Assembly: GCF_051414115.1 (NCBI RefSeq)
Contig: NZ_JBLKNZ010000001.1
Coordinates: forward strand, 868,001 to 932,000
DNA length: 64,000 bases
Direction: 5' to 3'
From: Halovenus marina
Lineage (GTDB): Archaea > Halobacteriota > Halobacteria > Halobacteriales > Haloarculaceae
Shown: piece by piece, positions 40,169 to 48,350 of the stretch
Position numbering within the stretch: the first letter of the stretch is position 1
How the letters are laid out: each line of letters starts with the position of its first letter
The notes under the pieces: generated by a model
The model's database searches: none
Seen by the model: the letters and a program-made list of their open reading frames with translations, nothing else
Told to the model about the DNA's origin: nothing
Made by a program: the position numbers and the translations under genes

Positions 40169-40169
40169 G

Positions 40170-41006
40170 ATGACCGAACTGAACGGCGGGGGAGACGACG
40201 GCACTGGTCCCGAGACGCTCAAAGAACTGCTCGCACGTCTCCGTCAGCGAGAGGGTATCGCACTCGAAGCCCGGGGGCGGACAGCACCGTACAGTAGCGC
40301 TGACTTCGCGACGAACGCGTACAAGGCGGGCAATCTGTTCAGACACTACGGGATCCGACCCGGCAGTACGCTCGCTGTCGTCGCCGGGCCGAAGGAGGCA
40401 GATGCAGACGCAGATGCGGTCGGTATTGTCGACTCGCCGGAGCCGCTGTTGTCCGTGTTCGGCGGCGTGTCGCTCGGTGCGACCGTCGACCTCTCACCGT
40501 CACAACCCGTCGCGACCCGGGCGTTCGTTCTCCCTGCAGGGTGGCTCGACCGCTACACGGTCGAACCCGGTTGCTCGCAAATTGCCTATGGTGGTCCACC
40601 CGACGCGGCCGACGTGGCTCATTACGAAACGGAAACGTGGAGCGAGAACCCGACCGCGCCACCCGACCACGTTACGTCCGACGACCCCGCGCTGTCGTTG
40701 GATGGCGGGGCCGCGACACACGAGCAGATTCTCGACGTGGCCCGGGGCGTTGCACGGACGGCGGCCATCGACACGTCGAGTCGCGTCGCGCTCGCCGCGC
40801 CGGTGACGGAACCGGGGGCGTTCGTCGCTGGCGTCGTTGCCCCCCTGCTCGCCGACGCGACGGTCTACCTGCCGGGCGCAGTAGAAAGCGGTCGTCCACT
40901 CATCGGTGATTTGACGCACGTGGTCGCTGCGGACGACTTCGATGGGACTGTCGAGGATCACACGCTGATCGATCCGGAAGACGTGACTGCCCAGTTACAG
41001 CGGTAG
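40170..41006 (+). CDS. Truncated, degenerate ANL (AMP-forming ligase)-like protein
   Basis: The 278-residue product aligns by eye with the N-terminal half of acyl-CoA synthetases: IALEARGRTAPYSSADFATNAYKAGNLFRHYGIRPGSTLAVV, in pieces SSADFATNAYKAGN and LFRHYGIRPGSTLAVV, then LLSVFGGVSLGATVDL and VALAAPVTEPGAFVAGVVAPLLADATVYLPG. The P-loop (TSGTTG) and the C-terminal lid domain are missing and several core segments are shortened. It begins 1 bp after dnaJ stops, so it is co-transcribed with the chaperones. It is probably non-catalytic or has taken a new role. Confidence 0.65.
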   Translation: MTELNGGGDDGTGPETLKELLARLRQREGIALEARGRTAPYSSADFATNAYKAGNLFRHYGIRPGSTLAVVAGPKEADADADAVGIVDSPEPLLSVFGGVSLGATVDLSPSQPVATRAFVLPAGWLDRYTVEPGCSQIAYGGPPDAADVAHYETETWSENPTAPPDHVTSDDPALSLDGGAATHEQILDVARGVARTAAIDTSSRVALAAPVTEPGAFVAGVVAPLLADATVYLPGAVESGRPLIGDLTHVVAADDFDGTVEDHTLIDPEDVTAQLQR

Positions 41007-41066
41007 CGAGACGAACACCCACCCGTTCACGAGAACGTTCGTCGTGTCGTGTCAGCGACTTCTGCG

Positions 41067-41816
41067 TTAGTTGGTCGGACGAATGAGATCCGCAAGCGTC
41101 ACGAGAATGCCGAGAATCCAGCCGACCGGCACAGAGATGGCAAACCAGATGATGACGTGGTGGGCCTCCTGTCGGTCGAAGTTCTCGACCAGATAGTCGA
41201 CGACGCCGTACGGATCGGGGCCTTCGTCGACGTACCATGTCGCGAGCGAGTCGCTCGAATCGAGGATGACGTCGCCAAGCGCCGCCGAGAACAGCGCGGC
41301 GACGACCGGTGGCAGGAAGATTGCCGTCACCGCGAAGGGATAGGCGAACAGGACGGTGATCGGGCGCCCGTCGAGTCGCCAGAACAGATACGAGAGCGCC
41401 GACGAGAGAATGGCGACGCCGCTCGCGGCGGCGACGGCAGTCGCTCCGCCTTCGGTGAGGGCGTCCTGGAACTGGAAGTAGATGACTGCGGCCAGTCCGC
41501 CCCAGAGGAGCAGGAACATCCCGACGACGCCGAAAAAGCCCAGTCGGACTGCGGTGACGTTGATCTTTCGCGTCTGGAACCGCAGGAAGTAGCCGAGCAA
41601 CACGAGCGGATAGACGATGCTCACGACGGGAACGCCGAGTGCAGACCAGAGTCGGTAGAAGAGAGCCTGTCGGGTTCCCTCTGGTTGCCACTTACCCAGT
41701 ACAGTATCTTCCGCACCGCGCTGCCGGGGGTAGACGAACTCCATCCACGTCTCGTGCATCACGCGCACGTCGTATTTGATGGCATCAGTCAGCCCTTGCT
41801 CGCTCCCAGCAGACAT
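41067..41816 (-). CDS. Polytopic membrane protein of unknown function
   Basis: The 249-residue protein starts at ATG 41816 with a cytosolic N-terminus (VRVMHETWMEFVYPRQRG) and about five helices: VVSIVYPLVLLGYFL, LGFFGVVGMFLLLWGGLAAVIYF, AVAAASGVAILSSALSYLFW, VLFAYPFAVTAIFLPPVVAALFS, and the last IIWFAISVPVGWILGILVTLADLI. The second and fourth helices flank short charged loops. I recognise no family. It is convergent with the chaperone operon. Confidence 0.8.
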   Translation of the reverse strand: MSAGSEQGLTDAIKYDVRVMHETWMEFVYPRQRGAEDTVLGKWQPEGTRQALFYRLWSALGVPVVSIVYPLVLLGYFLRFQTRKINVTAVRLGFFGVVGMFLLLWGGLAAVIYFQFQDALTEGGATAVAAASGVAILSSALSYLFWRLDGRPITVLFAYPFAVTAIFLPPVVAALFSAALGDVILDSSDSLATWYVDEGPDPYGVVDYLVENFDRQEAHHVIIWFAISVPVGWILGILVTLADLIRPTN

Positions 41817-41913
41817 GGACGGTCTTTCGACGCCCCCCAGTATATGTTTTCGTATCCCGTCTCGTCTCTCACCGCTCCCCGAGATTCCGTCTTGTTGGTT
41901 TCCCAACCAACTA

Positions 41914-42738
41914 CCAGGCGTCGGGTGCGAAGCCGGGATGGACCTTCCGGTCTGTCCGGTCGATGGCGTCGATGCGCGCCATGTCATCCTCGTCTAGGTC
42001 GATGTCGAGGCTCTCCCAGTTGTCCCGGATGTGGGCCTCGCTGGTGGCCTTCGGGATTGCCGTCACCCCGAGTTCGCGAAGCCACGCGAGCGCGACCTGT
42101 GGCTCGCTTGCGTCGTGTTTCTCGGCAATAGCTCCGAGCGTCTCGTCGCCGATGACGTCTCCACGTGCGAGCGGCGAGTACGCAACGAGATCGAGATCAG
42201 TTTCGGCCGCGTATTGGCGGAGGCGTTCCTGTTGAAGGAACGGATGCATCTCGACCTGATTCGCGAACACAGGCGCGTCCAAGATATCCCGGGCCTGGTC
42301 GACGTGTTCTGGCTCGAAGTTCGAGACGCCCATATTTCGGATCAGTCCCTCGTCGTAGAGTTCGTCGAACGCCGATAGCGTCCCCTCCGGGTCGTACTCG
42401 CCAGCGGGCCAGTGGATGTACAGTAGATCAAGGTAGTCCGTGCCCAGACGGCTGAGACTCGTCTCCGTCGACCGGAGCACGTTCTCCGGCGAGAGCTTAC
42501 TGATCCACACCTTGGTCGCGAGAAAGATGTCCTCTCGGGCGACGTCAGCCGCGGCGATACCGTCACCGACTGCATCTTCGTTACCGTAGGCCTGTGCGGT
42601 GTCGATGTGGCGATAGCCCATCTCCAGCGCCGTTCGGACGCTCTCTGCGCACTGGTCGGGGTCTTCGTTCTCCCACGTACCGAGACCGAGCATCGGCATG
42701 CCATCCGCGGTCGGGACTGCGTCGGGTGTTGGCACCAT
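41914..42738 (-). CDS. Aldo/keto reductase
   Basis: The 275-residue NADPH-dependent reductase has the AKR tetrad: Asp and Tyr in RHIDTAQAYGNE, Lys in FLATKVWI and His in DLLYIHWPAGEY. Further family motifs are GLIRNMGVSNFEPEHV and PQVALAWLRELGVTAIPKAT. It most resembles 2,5-diketo-gluconate reductase-like AKRs that reduce small carbonyls. Start ATG 42738 (MVPTPDAVP). The coding region ends with a TAG at 41911-41913. It lies upstream of the membrane protein gene on the same strand with a 94-bp gap. Confidence 0.93.
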
Positions 42739-42827
42739 GTCTCGGAATAGGGTCACGAGCCTGAAAAGGGGCCAGAAAGCGGCAGTTCTCCGACGACGTT
42801 TGGCACGTCACCCGTCCCCGACAGTGC

Positions 42828-44207
42828 TCAGTACTTGGGATCCGCGCCGGTGACTTCGTAGACGTCGTCCATGACCGAATCGCGGGTCTCCTGCCAGTCA
42901 GCGAAGGCATCGGGCGTCGAAGGGTAGTCCCCGTAGACCTCCTTGAGTTCTGTCGCCAGTTCGTTGACCTGGTAGGCCTCGTACAGCGTCGACCAGTGGC
43001 CGCGCGTCTTGATCCCGGTGACAAAGGCCGTCTTGAGTTTCTCGGCCAGTGTGAGCGATGCGCTTCCCTTCTTGCCCATCAGGTCGATGAGCATCTCGCC
43101 GGGGAGCGCGGTCACGACGTCTGTGAGTTCGTCCACGTCGTGGGCCGACCCGAAGATGTTGTAGAGATCCATCGCTGCGAAGCGGCGACCGAAGTCCGTC
43201 TGGACGAGTTCGTTGTACTCCCAGAGTGCGGACTCGTCGACCGTTCCGTCCGAAATGGCCTCGGTGGCGACTTCGGCGGCCCAGTGGCCCGCCTTCGCCG
43301 CGCCGGGGATGCCGCCGCCGGTCGTTGGATTGACGTGTCCAGCCGCGTCGCCGACCGACATGAATCCCGGCGCGACCGCGGAGTCGTAGGGCCGTCTCGT
43401 GGGCAGTGCCGCGCCGAGTTTGTCCTTGACTTTCGCGCCCTTGAACTCCGGACGGTTCTCCAGGTCACGTTTGAGCACGTCGACCAGCGGCATCGGCGGC
43501 TTGTTCATCTGAAAGCCCAGCCCCGCGTTTATCTCCGTCGCCGTCCGCGGGAAGTACCAGAGATAGCCGAGTTCGTCGGTCGGCTTGAAGACGATTGCGT
43601 CGTCGTACTCTACTGGCTCTTTCGTCTCGATGACCTCGCGATAGGCCGAACAGAACTGCGAGTAGTCGACGTTCGTGTCGAAGGTCGTCCCGGAGAAATC
43701 CACCTTGTCCTGCAACAGGGAGAGCGCGCCCGCGGCGTCGATGACGACGTCTGCCTCGTAGGTGATCGCCTCGCCGTTCCGGGTTGCCTGCACGCCCGAC
43801 ACCGTGCCGTTCTGCATAACGTCGTTGACGACGGTGTCGTACAGCACGTCCGCGCCGACGCGGTCGGCTTCTTCGAGCAGCACTTCGCCGTAGCGCTTGC
43901 GGTCGACGACTGCACCAGATTCGCCTTTGAAGGGAATGTCGATGTCGTCACCTTTCGGGTTCAGAAACATCGCTCGCTGGATGTTCTCGTTGGTGAACGA
44001 CTCCTCGCGCAGGTAGTCCCGGTCGATCACGTCCGGAAACGTGCTCTTGCCCTTGATGGCGTCGCCACAGGCGATGTGTCCAGCGTCTGCTTCTGACTTC
44101 CGCTCGAGCAAAACAACGTCGAGACCGTTCTGTGCGGCCGTCGCTGCTGCGAAACAACCGGCCGTTCCCCCGCCGACTACCACTATATCGCGGGTGTCTG
44201 TCGTCAT
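42828..44207 (-). CDS. Geranylgeranyl reductase family flavoprotein (copy 2)
   Basis: The 459-residue FAD enzyme starts MTTDTRDIVVVGGGTAGCFAAATAA and carries AGHIACGDAIKG, then FMSVGDAAGHVNPTTGGGIPGA and YLWYFPRTATEINAGLGFQMN, all family hallmarks. It differs from copy 1 by two residues in the second FAD motif and in the region after VIDRDYLREE. Archaeal members reduce geranylgeranyl chains of lipids or quinones. A minus-strand TATA box is at 44233-44239. A GGGP-synthase-like gene lies 2 kb away. Confidence 0.92.
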   Translation of the reverse strand: MTTDTRDIVVVGGGTAGCFAAATAAQNGLDVVLLERKSEADAGHIACGDAIKGKSTFPDVIDRDYLREESFTNENIQRAMFLNPKGDDIDIPFKGESGAVVDRKRYGEVLLEEADRVGADVLYDTVVNDVMQNGTVSGVQATRNGEAITYEADVVIDAAGALSLLQDKVDFSGTTFDTNVDYSQFCSAYREVIETKEPVEYDDAIVFKPTDELGYLWYFPRTATEINAGLGFQMNKPPMPLVDVLKRDLENRPEFKGAKVKDKLGAALPTRRPYDSAVAPGFMSVGDAAGHVNPTTGGGIPGAAKAGHWAAEVATEAISDGTVDESALWEYNELVQTDFGRRFAAMDLYNIFGSAHDVDELTDVVTALPGEMLIDLMGKKGSASLTLAEKLKTAFVTGIKTRGHWSTLYEAYQVNELATELKEVYGDYPSTPDAFADWQETRDSVMDDVYEVTGADPKY

Positions 44208-44232
44208 TTGCACTCTGTTCGACAGCCTACCG

Positions 44233-44239
44233 TAAAAAA
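44233..44239 (-). promoter_or_regulatory. TATA box for geranylgeranyl reductase 2
   Basis: On the minus strand TTTTTTA is centred about 29 bp before ATG 44207, predicting a leaderless transcript. Confidence 0.5.
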
Positions 44240-44345
44240 CCTGCCTGATGGGATCTGTCTGCTGGATTTCTAACTGTTCCGTGTGCTCGACGGCGCTAAC
44301 CGTCAGGATAAAGACGGCGACGGACCCACCATCGCCAAGAACGCG

Positions 44346-45410
44346 ATGCTCGAATCTGGTGCTGGCTGGCTGGCGCGACGGGACGTGTTGCCGACAGCGA
44401 TGCGAGCGGTGTTTGGCTACTACGCTCACAGCGGCGTCTTCGACTACGGCAGCCTTCGACTCAAAAGCCGCGTCGACGACACCGTCGACGAGATGATCGC
44501 CACTGCATTCACGGACGTCGAGGAAGCTATTGCCGAGGCGTTCGATCGAAACGCTGCCGACTTCGAGTACGACACCAAACTCGTCTTGCCCGCTCGCCTG
44601 ACGCTCGGCCACTGTTACCGGACCCTCGACGAACGTCGCCATCAAGAGGCCGAACAGCTCACACGCCTCGCAGTCGAAGCGCTCATCGACGGGGACATGC
44701 GCGACGCGATAAACGACAGCGAGTTCGAGGATTTCGCAGTGGACTTTGCGACCGACAGCGACGACCGGCGACAGATCGCAGAAATCGCCCAGGAGGTGCT
44801 CCAGGCGCGCGTCGAGTCACATTTTGCGGACTATCCCGACCAGGTGCGGGACATCTACGACTGGGCGGTCGACATCTCCGAGCGCCACCAGGACGAAGAC
44901 GAGCGATTTCGAGCGTTGATGGAGCGAGCGCGGGCGGGCGAGGACGGCGCGCTCTCGGCTATTCAGACAGAGTACCGGGACGCGACCTTCGCCGATCCCC
45001 CTGAAATTTTCACCGCCGAGGAACTGGACTTGCCGTATCTCAAGACCCAGTACGACCGCGTCGGCGTCATCTACGACGGGATGGTTCGGATGTATGAGGC
45101 GGCCGACTTGCCCGTCGACGACGCCTTTCACCGCGCCATCGTGTTGGCGATCATCGGCGCGCAGGTCTGGCTCGACGACATCGACGACTACGACGCAGAC
45201 GTTCGGGAGGGACAGTTGACGCCCGTGACAGCCGAGTATCTTCTCAACGACGACGACCGCGTGGCGGCCCGTTCTGTCGTCGATATCAGCGAGCGGTACT
45301 TCGACAGAGCGCGCGCACAGGCGACGGAAGCGGATTCTCCCCTGACGGGAATCGCAACCGAGTACATCTACTACGACGGGTCGCCCGAGGTTCTTCCGGG
45401 CTGGAATTGA
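44346..45410 (+). CDS. Unrecognised acidic helical protein
   Basis: The roughly 354-residue protein starts AMLESGAGWLARRDVLPTAMRAVFGYYAHSGVFDYGSLRLKSRVDD and then alternates long acidic helices, for example DTVDEMIATAFTDVEEAIAEAF, EQLTRLAVEALIDGDMRDAI and EIAQEVLQARVESHFADYP. A conserved-looking aromatic core FGYYAHSGVFDYGSLRLKS may be a binding site. No catalytic family is recognised. ATG 44346 is preferred; a GTG at 44283 would add 21 residues. It is divergent from geranylgeranyl reductase 2, so they may share control. Confidence 0.7.
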   Translation: MLESGAGWLARRDVLPTAMRAVFGYYAHSGVFDYGSLRLKSRVDDTVDEMIATAFTDVEEAIAEAFDRNAADFEYDTKLVLPARLTLGHCYRTLDERRHQEAEQLTRLAVEALIDGDMRDAINDSEFEDFAVDFATDSDDRRQIAEIAQEVLQARVESHFADYPDQVRDIYDWAVDISERHQDEDERFRALMERARAGEDGALSAIQTEYRDATFADPPEIFTAEELDLPYLKTQYDRVGVIYDGMVRMYEAADLPVDDAFHRAIVLAIIGAQVWLDDIDDYDADVREGQLTPVTAEYLLNDDDRVAARSVVDISERYFDRARAQATEADSPLTGIATEYIYYDGSPEVLPGWN

Positions 45411-45425
45411 CACACAGGAGTGCGG

Positions 45426-45776
45426 TTACTGCAGTTCTTCAGTGAGAGCAGTGACCGCCTCGTCGACGAGCGCAGTTTCCAGACGGTCCTGCCAGAAGTC
45501 GATATCCTCGCGGTCGATCGATTGGACACTCCACGGTACGATTCGACTCTTGGCTGGCGTCCCGCCACGGATCCACCGCTCCTCTGGAATCTCGATGAGC
45601 CCTTCCATCCACGATTTCGAGGTCAACGTCAGTGTGATGTATTGCTCGCCGTGAAACGGACGCCCCTCGTGATTCGAGAGCACGAGCCACGGACGAGCAC
45701 GCTCCTCGCCTTTGAACGGGTCGTCACCGTAGACGACGTCTCCACGCTCGAAGATTGGGATGCCTTCGTCGGTCAC
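45426..45776 (-). CDS. MazF/PemK-like toxin
   Basis: The 116-residue protein has the MazF/PemK beta-barrel start RGDVVYGDDPFKGEERARPWLVLSNHE, seen as FERGDVVYGDDPF and ARPWLVLSN, followed by QYITLTLTSKSW and TPAKSRIVPWSVQSI. MazF toxins cleave mRNA at short sites. It begins with GTG at 45776, overlapping the stop of the upstream winged-helix gene (GTGA), so it is translated from the same message. The typical catalytic Arg and Thr are plausible in ARPWLV and ITLTLTS; function is inferred. Confidence 0.75.
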   Translation of the reverse strand: MTDEGIPIFERGDVVYGDDPFKGEERARPWLVLSNHEGRPFHGEQYITLTLTSKSWMEGLIEIPEERWIRGGTPAKSRIVPWSVQSIDREDIDFWQDRLETALVDEAVTALTEELQ

Positions 45777-46144
45777 TGTTCGTCCTCGACGCTCGGATGT
45801 GGGTCACTTGGGGCCTGTTCCTCCCATGCCTCCCTTTCTTCCTCGCCGAGTTGCTCGTTGAACAGAGCCGTCGCCCGCTGGTATCCGTGATATCCTTCAC
45901 GCCGTTCGACATCGTCGGTAATCGCCCAGTACGCCGCCTTGTGCTCGACGAGGTCGCGATCCTTTAGCCGCGAGAGTGCTGTACTGATTGCGCCCGTGTC
46001 CAGACCAATTTGTGAAGTAATTTCTCGCGCTTTGAACGCACGGTCCTCGTTGGCGGCGAGAAACCCGAGAACCAGATCGGGGGCAGAGAGATCCTCGAGT
46101 TCCTCCTCACTTGTGTTCTCGAAGGTGTCCCGATCGATGGACAT
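45773..46144 (-). CDS. Winged-helix MarR-like protein, probable antitoxin of the MazF-like toxin
   Basis: The 123-residue protein contains a winged helix-turn-helix: SAPDLVLGFLAANEDRAFKAREITSQIGLDTGAISTALSRLKDRDLVEHKAAYWAI in short motifs (KAREITSQIGL, GAISTALSRLKDRDLVE). A C-terminal helix EQLGEEEREAWEEQAP is acidic and may contact the toxin. It directly precedes the MazF-like gene with a 4-bp overlap, the classical layout in which the antitoxin is translated first. It would bind both its own operator and the toxin. Start is ATG 46144. Confidence 0.8.
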   Translation of the reverse strand: MSIDRDTFENTSEEELEDLSAPDLVLGFLAANEDRAFKAREITSQIGLDTGAISTALSRLKDRDLVEHKAAYWAITDDVERREGYHGYQRATALFNEQLGEEEREAWEEQAPSDPHPSVEDEQ

Positions 46145-46319
46145 CGTTTAACGGTACTACGTCGCATGCTGTAAAGAGCGTTCGGTCTGAAAGCAGTGAA
46201 ATAACTGTGCTGTGCTCGGTACGATACGACGGTGGTACCCGGCGACTGGGTCTGTCGCGCCAGCGAAACCCCACAAGGGAACATTCTTGTACTCGATAGC
46301 GGAAACGTGTAGCCAAGAG

Positions 46320-47582
46320 ATGGCGCTCGTAGACATCGCCAAACGGCTTGACTCGCTTGCGTCCGTCGCGTCGCTGGGCGGGCGGACCCTGCTCGGACTG
46401 GATACGAATCCGGTTCCGACGTGGGATCACATCACCAAGGTCGACCCCGAACACGGGAAGAAACTCCCGCTCGCCTATCCCCTGTATCTCGCTCGAACCG
46501 GCGGGGTGTCCGTCGGTGGCTCTCGGGACGTCACCGACCGCAACACGGAGGAGACACTCGATCTCATCACCGCAGCGGAGGTTCCGGCGTTTCAGGAGCC
46601 GAGCGCGCCGGATCACGTCACCGAGAAAACACGCGATACTGCGGACTTTCTCGCGATCCCTGAAGTGCTCAACGGCGACACCGAGTCACTCATCGGCACG
46701 CTCGGCGGGGGCATCGACTACACCCGGTCAGAACTCGCTCCCGAGATGATCGCGGACAAGCTTGGGTCTGGACTCGCTGGCCTCGCGGGCGGTCGACTCT
46801 CGGATTTCGCTGCGGGGTACATGCTCGAAGAGGCCATCTTCGAGGCGTACATCATCATGAACCTCGACAGCGCCGCCGCGCGGGAGGCGAACGTCACCGA
46901 GGACGACCTCCTCTCTGTGACGGAGGCGAAACATCGCGCGCTCGCTGCAGAGTACCGACTGGAGAGTGAGGTCATCTACGTCGAGTATTCGGGCACCTAC
47001 GGCGGCGACGAGGCGGTCGAGATGCTCGAAGCGATCGACGAGGCGACGACGTGGCCTCGCCTGTGGTACGGCGGCGGCGTCGACAGCCGCGAGAAGGCCC
47101 GTTCCGTCCGGGATGCTGGCGCAGATGCGGTCATCGTCGGTGACGCCTTCCACGATGTCGCGGAGGAAGAAGCTACGCTCGTCGAGGCTGCCTTCGAGCA
47201 GTTCGAGACGAATCCGGACCGGGAGCACCTACGCGAGTGGGTCGACGACGAGATCGACGTTGAGGACTCGGCTGCTGCCCGCTATCTCTCGACGATTCCG
47301 ACGCTTCCAGAGCCAGAGACGCGGGCGATCGATGCGCTCACCGCTGGCGTTTCGATGGCGCTGGCGATCCGGGACCTGGCACGCGGTCTGGACGACCCGG
47401 ACGAAGCCGACATCGACGCGGCGCTCGAAGACGAAGACACGCTGCCGGGAGAATCCGCCTTCGCCGACGTCCTCTCCGATCCGCGACCGCTCGCGCGGCG
47501 GTTGAGTGCTGGCCTGCTCGCGGACCGGTTCGATGTCGACGAGGACCCCGCCGTCGTGCGTCACCTGGCAGTCAGCCTTTGA
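46320..47582 (+). CDS. GGGP-synthase (PcrB)-like TIM-barrel protein with C-terminal extension
   Basis: The 420-residue protein has VPTWDHITKVDPEHGKK near the start and IYVEYSGTYGGDEAVEML, then LWYGGGVDSREKARSVRDAGADAVIVGDAF, matching phosphate-binding and substrate strands of geranylgeranylglyceryl-phosphate synthase (HxTxxDP, YxExSGxxG, GGGxxxxxxA, GADxxVVG). Known PcrB proteins are about 210-250 residues; here the homology runs through residue about 280 and a helical C-terminal domain of about 140 residues (PEPETRAIDALTAGVSMALAIRD) follows. Start ATG 46320. It is probably a lipid-pathway enzyme of the ether-lipid type or a divergent relative. Confidence 0.7.
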   Translation: MALVDIAKRLDSLASVASLGGRTLLGLDTNPVPTWDHITKVDPEHGKKLPLAYPLYLARTGGVSVGGSRDVTDRNTEETLDLITAAEVPAFQEPSAPDHVTEKTRDTADFLAIPEVLNGDTESLIGTLGGGIDYTRSELAPEMIADKLGSGLAGLAGGRLSDFAAGYMLEEAIFEAYIIMNLDSAAAREANVTEDDLLSVTEAKHRALAAEYRLESEVIYVEYSGTYGGDEAVEMLEAIDEATTWPRLWYGGGVDSREKARSVRDAGADAVIVGDAFHDVAEEEATLVEAAFEQFETNPDREHLREWVDDEIDVEDSAAARYLSTIPTLPEPETRAIDALTAGVSMALAIRDLARGLDDPDEADIDAALEDEDTLPGESAFADVLSDPRPLARRLSAGLLADRFDVDEDPAVVRHLAVSL

Positions 47583-47615
47583 TGGACTCTTCTCTGTACT
47601 CGCCACTCCGGCCCG

Positions 47616-48350
47616 TCAACTGACGTCCGTCGCCCGGTAGAAGGCCGCTATCCCGACGACGAGCAAGGCGAGTGTATAGCCGGTCGCGCCGACGAGGTCT
47701 GCGGTGCTGACGCTCGTGGTAAATGCGGCGTCGAACAGCGCGTTCGTCCCGAAGTGACTCGGAAGGGCCGCTGTCCAGACTGGCGAGTCAGTCGCGAGCG
47801 GGTTCTGGAACATGAGGATGTCCACCATCGGCGCGAACAGGAGGACGTACACTCCGCTCAGTCGGTCGAGTCCGATCCCGACGATGACGCCGAGGATTCC
47901 GTAGACGACTCCGATCAGCATCGTCGTGACGACGAACAGGCCGAGTGATTCTGGGGTGAACGCGAGTACTGCGACGACCACCGACACGGCCGTCACGAGC
48001 GCGGTTCCGAGTCCGAGCGTCCCGACGCGCGCGACGATCAGGTCGACGGCGCTGTATCCCGCCAACCGGAGTCGGTCGTCGGCGGCTTCCGAGGACTGGA
48101 TCAGAAACAGGCCGACGATCCCCGACAGTATCGCAACGGTGACGGGCGTCATGAACGCCGCTGCGAAGTGCGTCATCGGGATAGACGCTCTCGTTCCGTC
48201 GATTGTTACCGGGGCGGTCGTGTCGGGAACGAGCAGAACGAACACGCCGATGATGTACGCCGGGAGGAAGCCGAGCAACGCAAGCAGCACTGGTGTCCGT
48301 CGAAACTCGCGTGCGCCCATTCTGACGGCCGTCGAAACGCGCTGGTTCAT
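47616..48350 (-). CDS. ABC-2-type exporter permease
   Basis: The 244-residue integral membrane protein starts MNQRVSTAVRMGAREFRRTPVLLALLGFLPAYIIGVFVLL and has about six helices, including TPVTVAILSGIVGLFLIQ and VVYGILGVIVGIGL. The arrangement (cytosolic N-terminus with AREFRRTP, six helices) matches ABC-2 permeases. Its start overlaps the stop of the previous permease (TGATG), and an ATPase gene precedes both, so three genes form one exporter. Cargo is unknown. Confidence 0.87.
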   Translation of the reverse strand: MNQRVSTAVRMGAREFRRTPVLLALLGFLPAYIIGVFVLLVPDTTAPVTIDGTRASIPMTHFAAAFMTPVTVAILSGIVGLFLIQSSEAADDRLRLAGYSAVDLIVARVGTLGLGTALVTAVSVVVAVLAFTPESLGLFVVTTMLIGVVYGILGVIVGIGLDRLSGVYVLLFAPMVDILMFQNPLATDSPVWTAALPSHFGTNALFDAAFTTSVSTADLVGATGYTLALLVVGIAAFYRATDVS

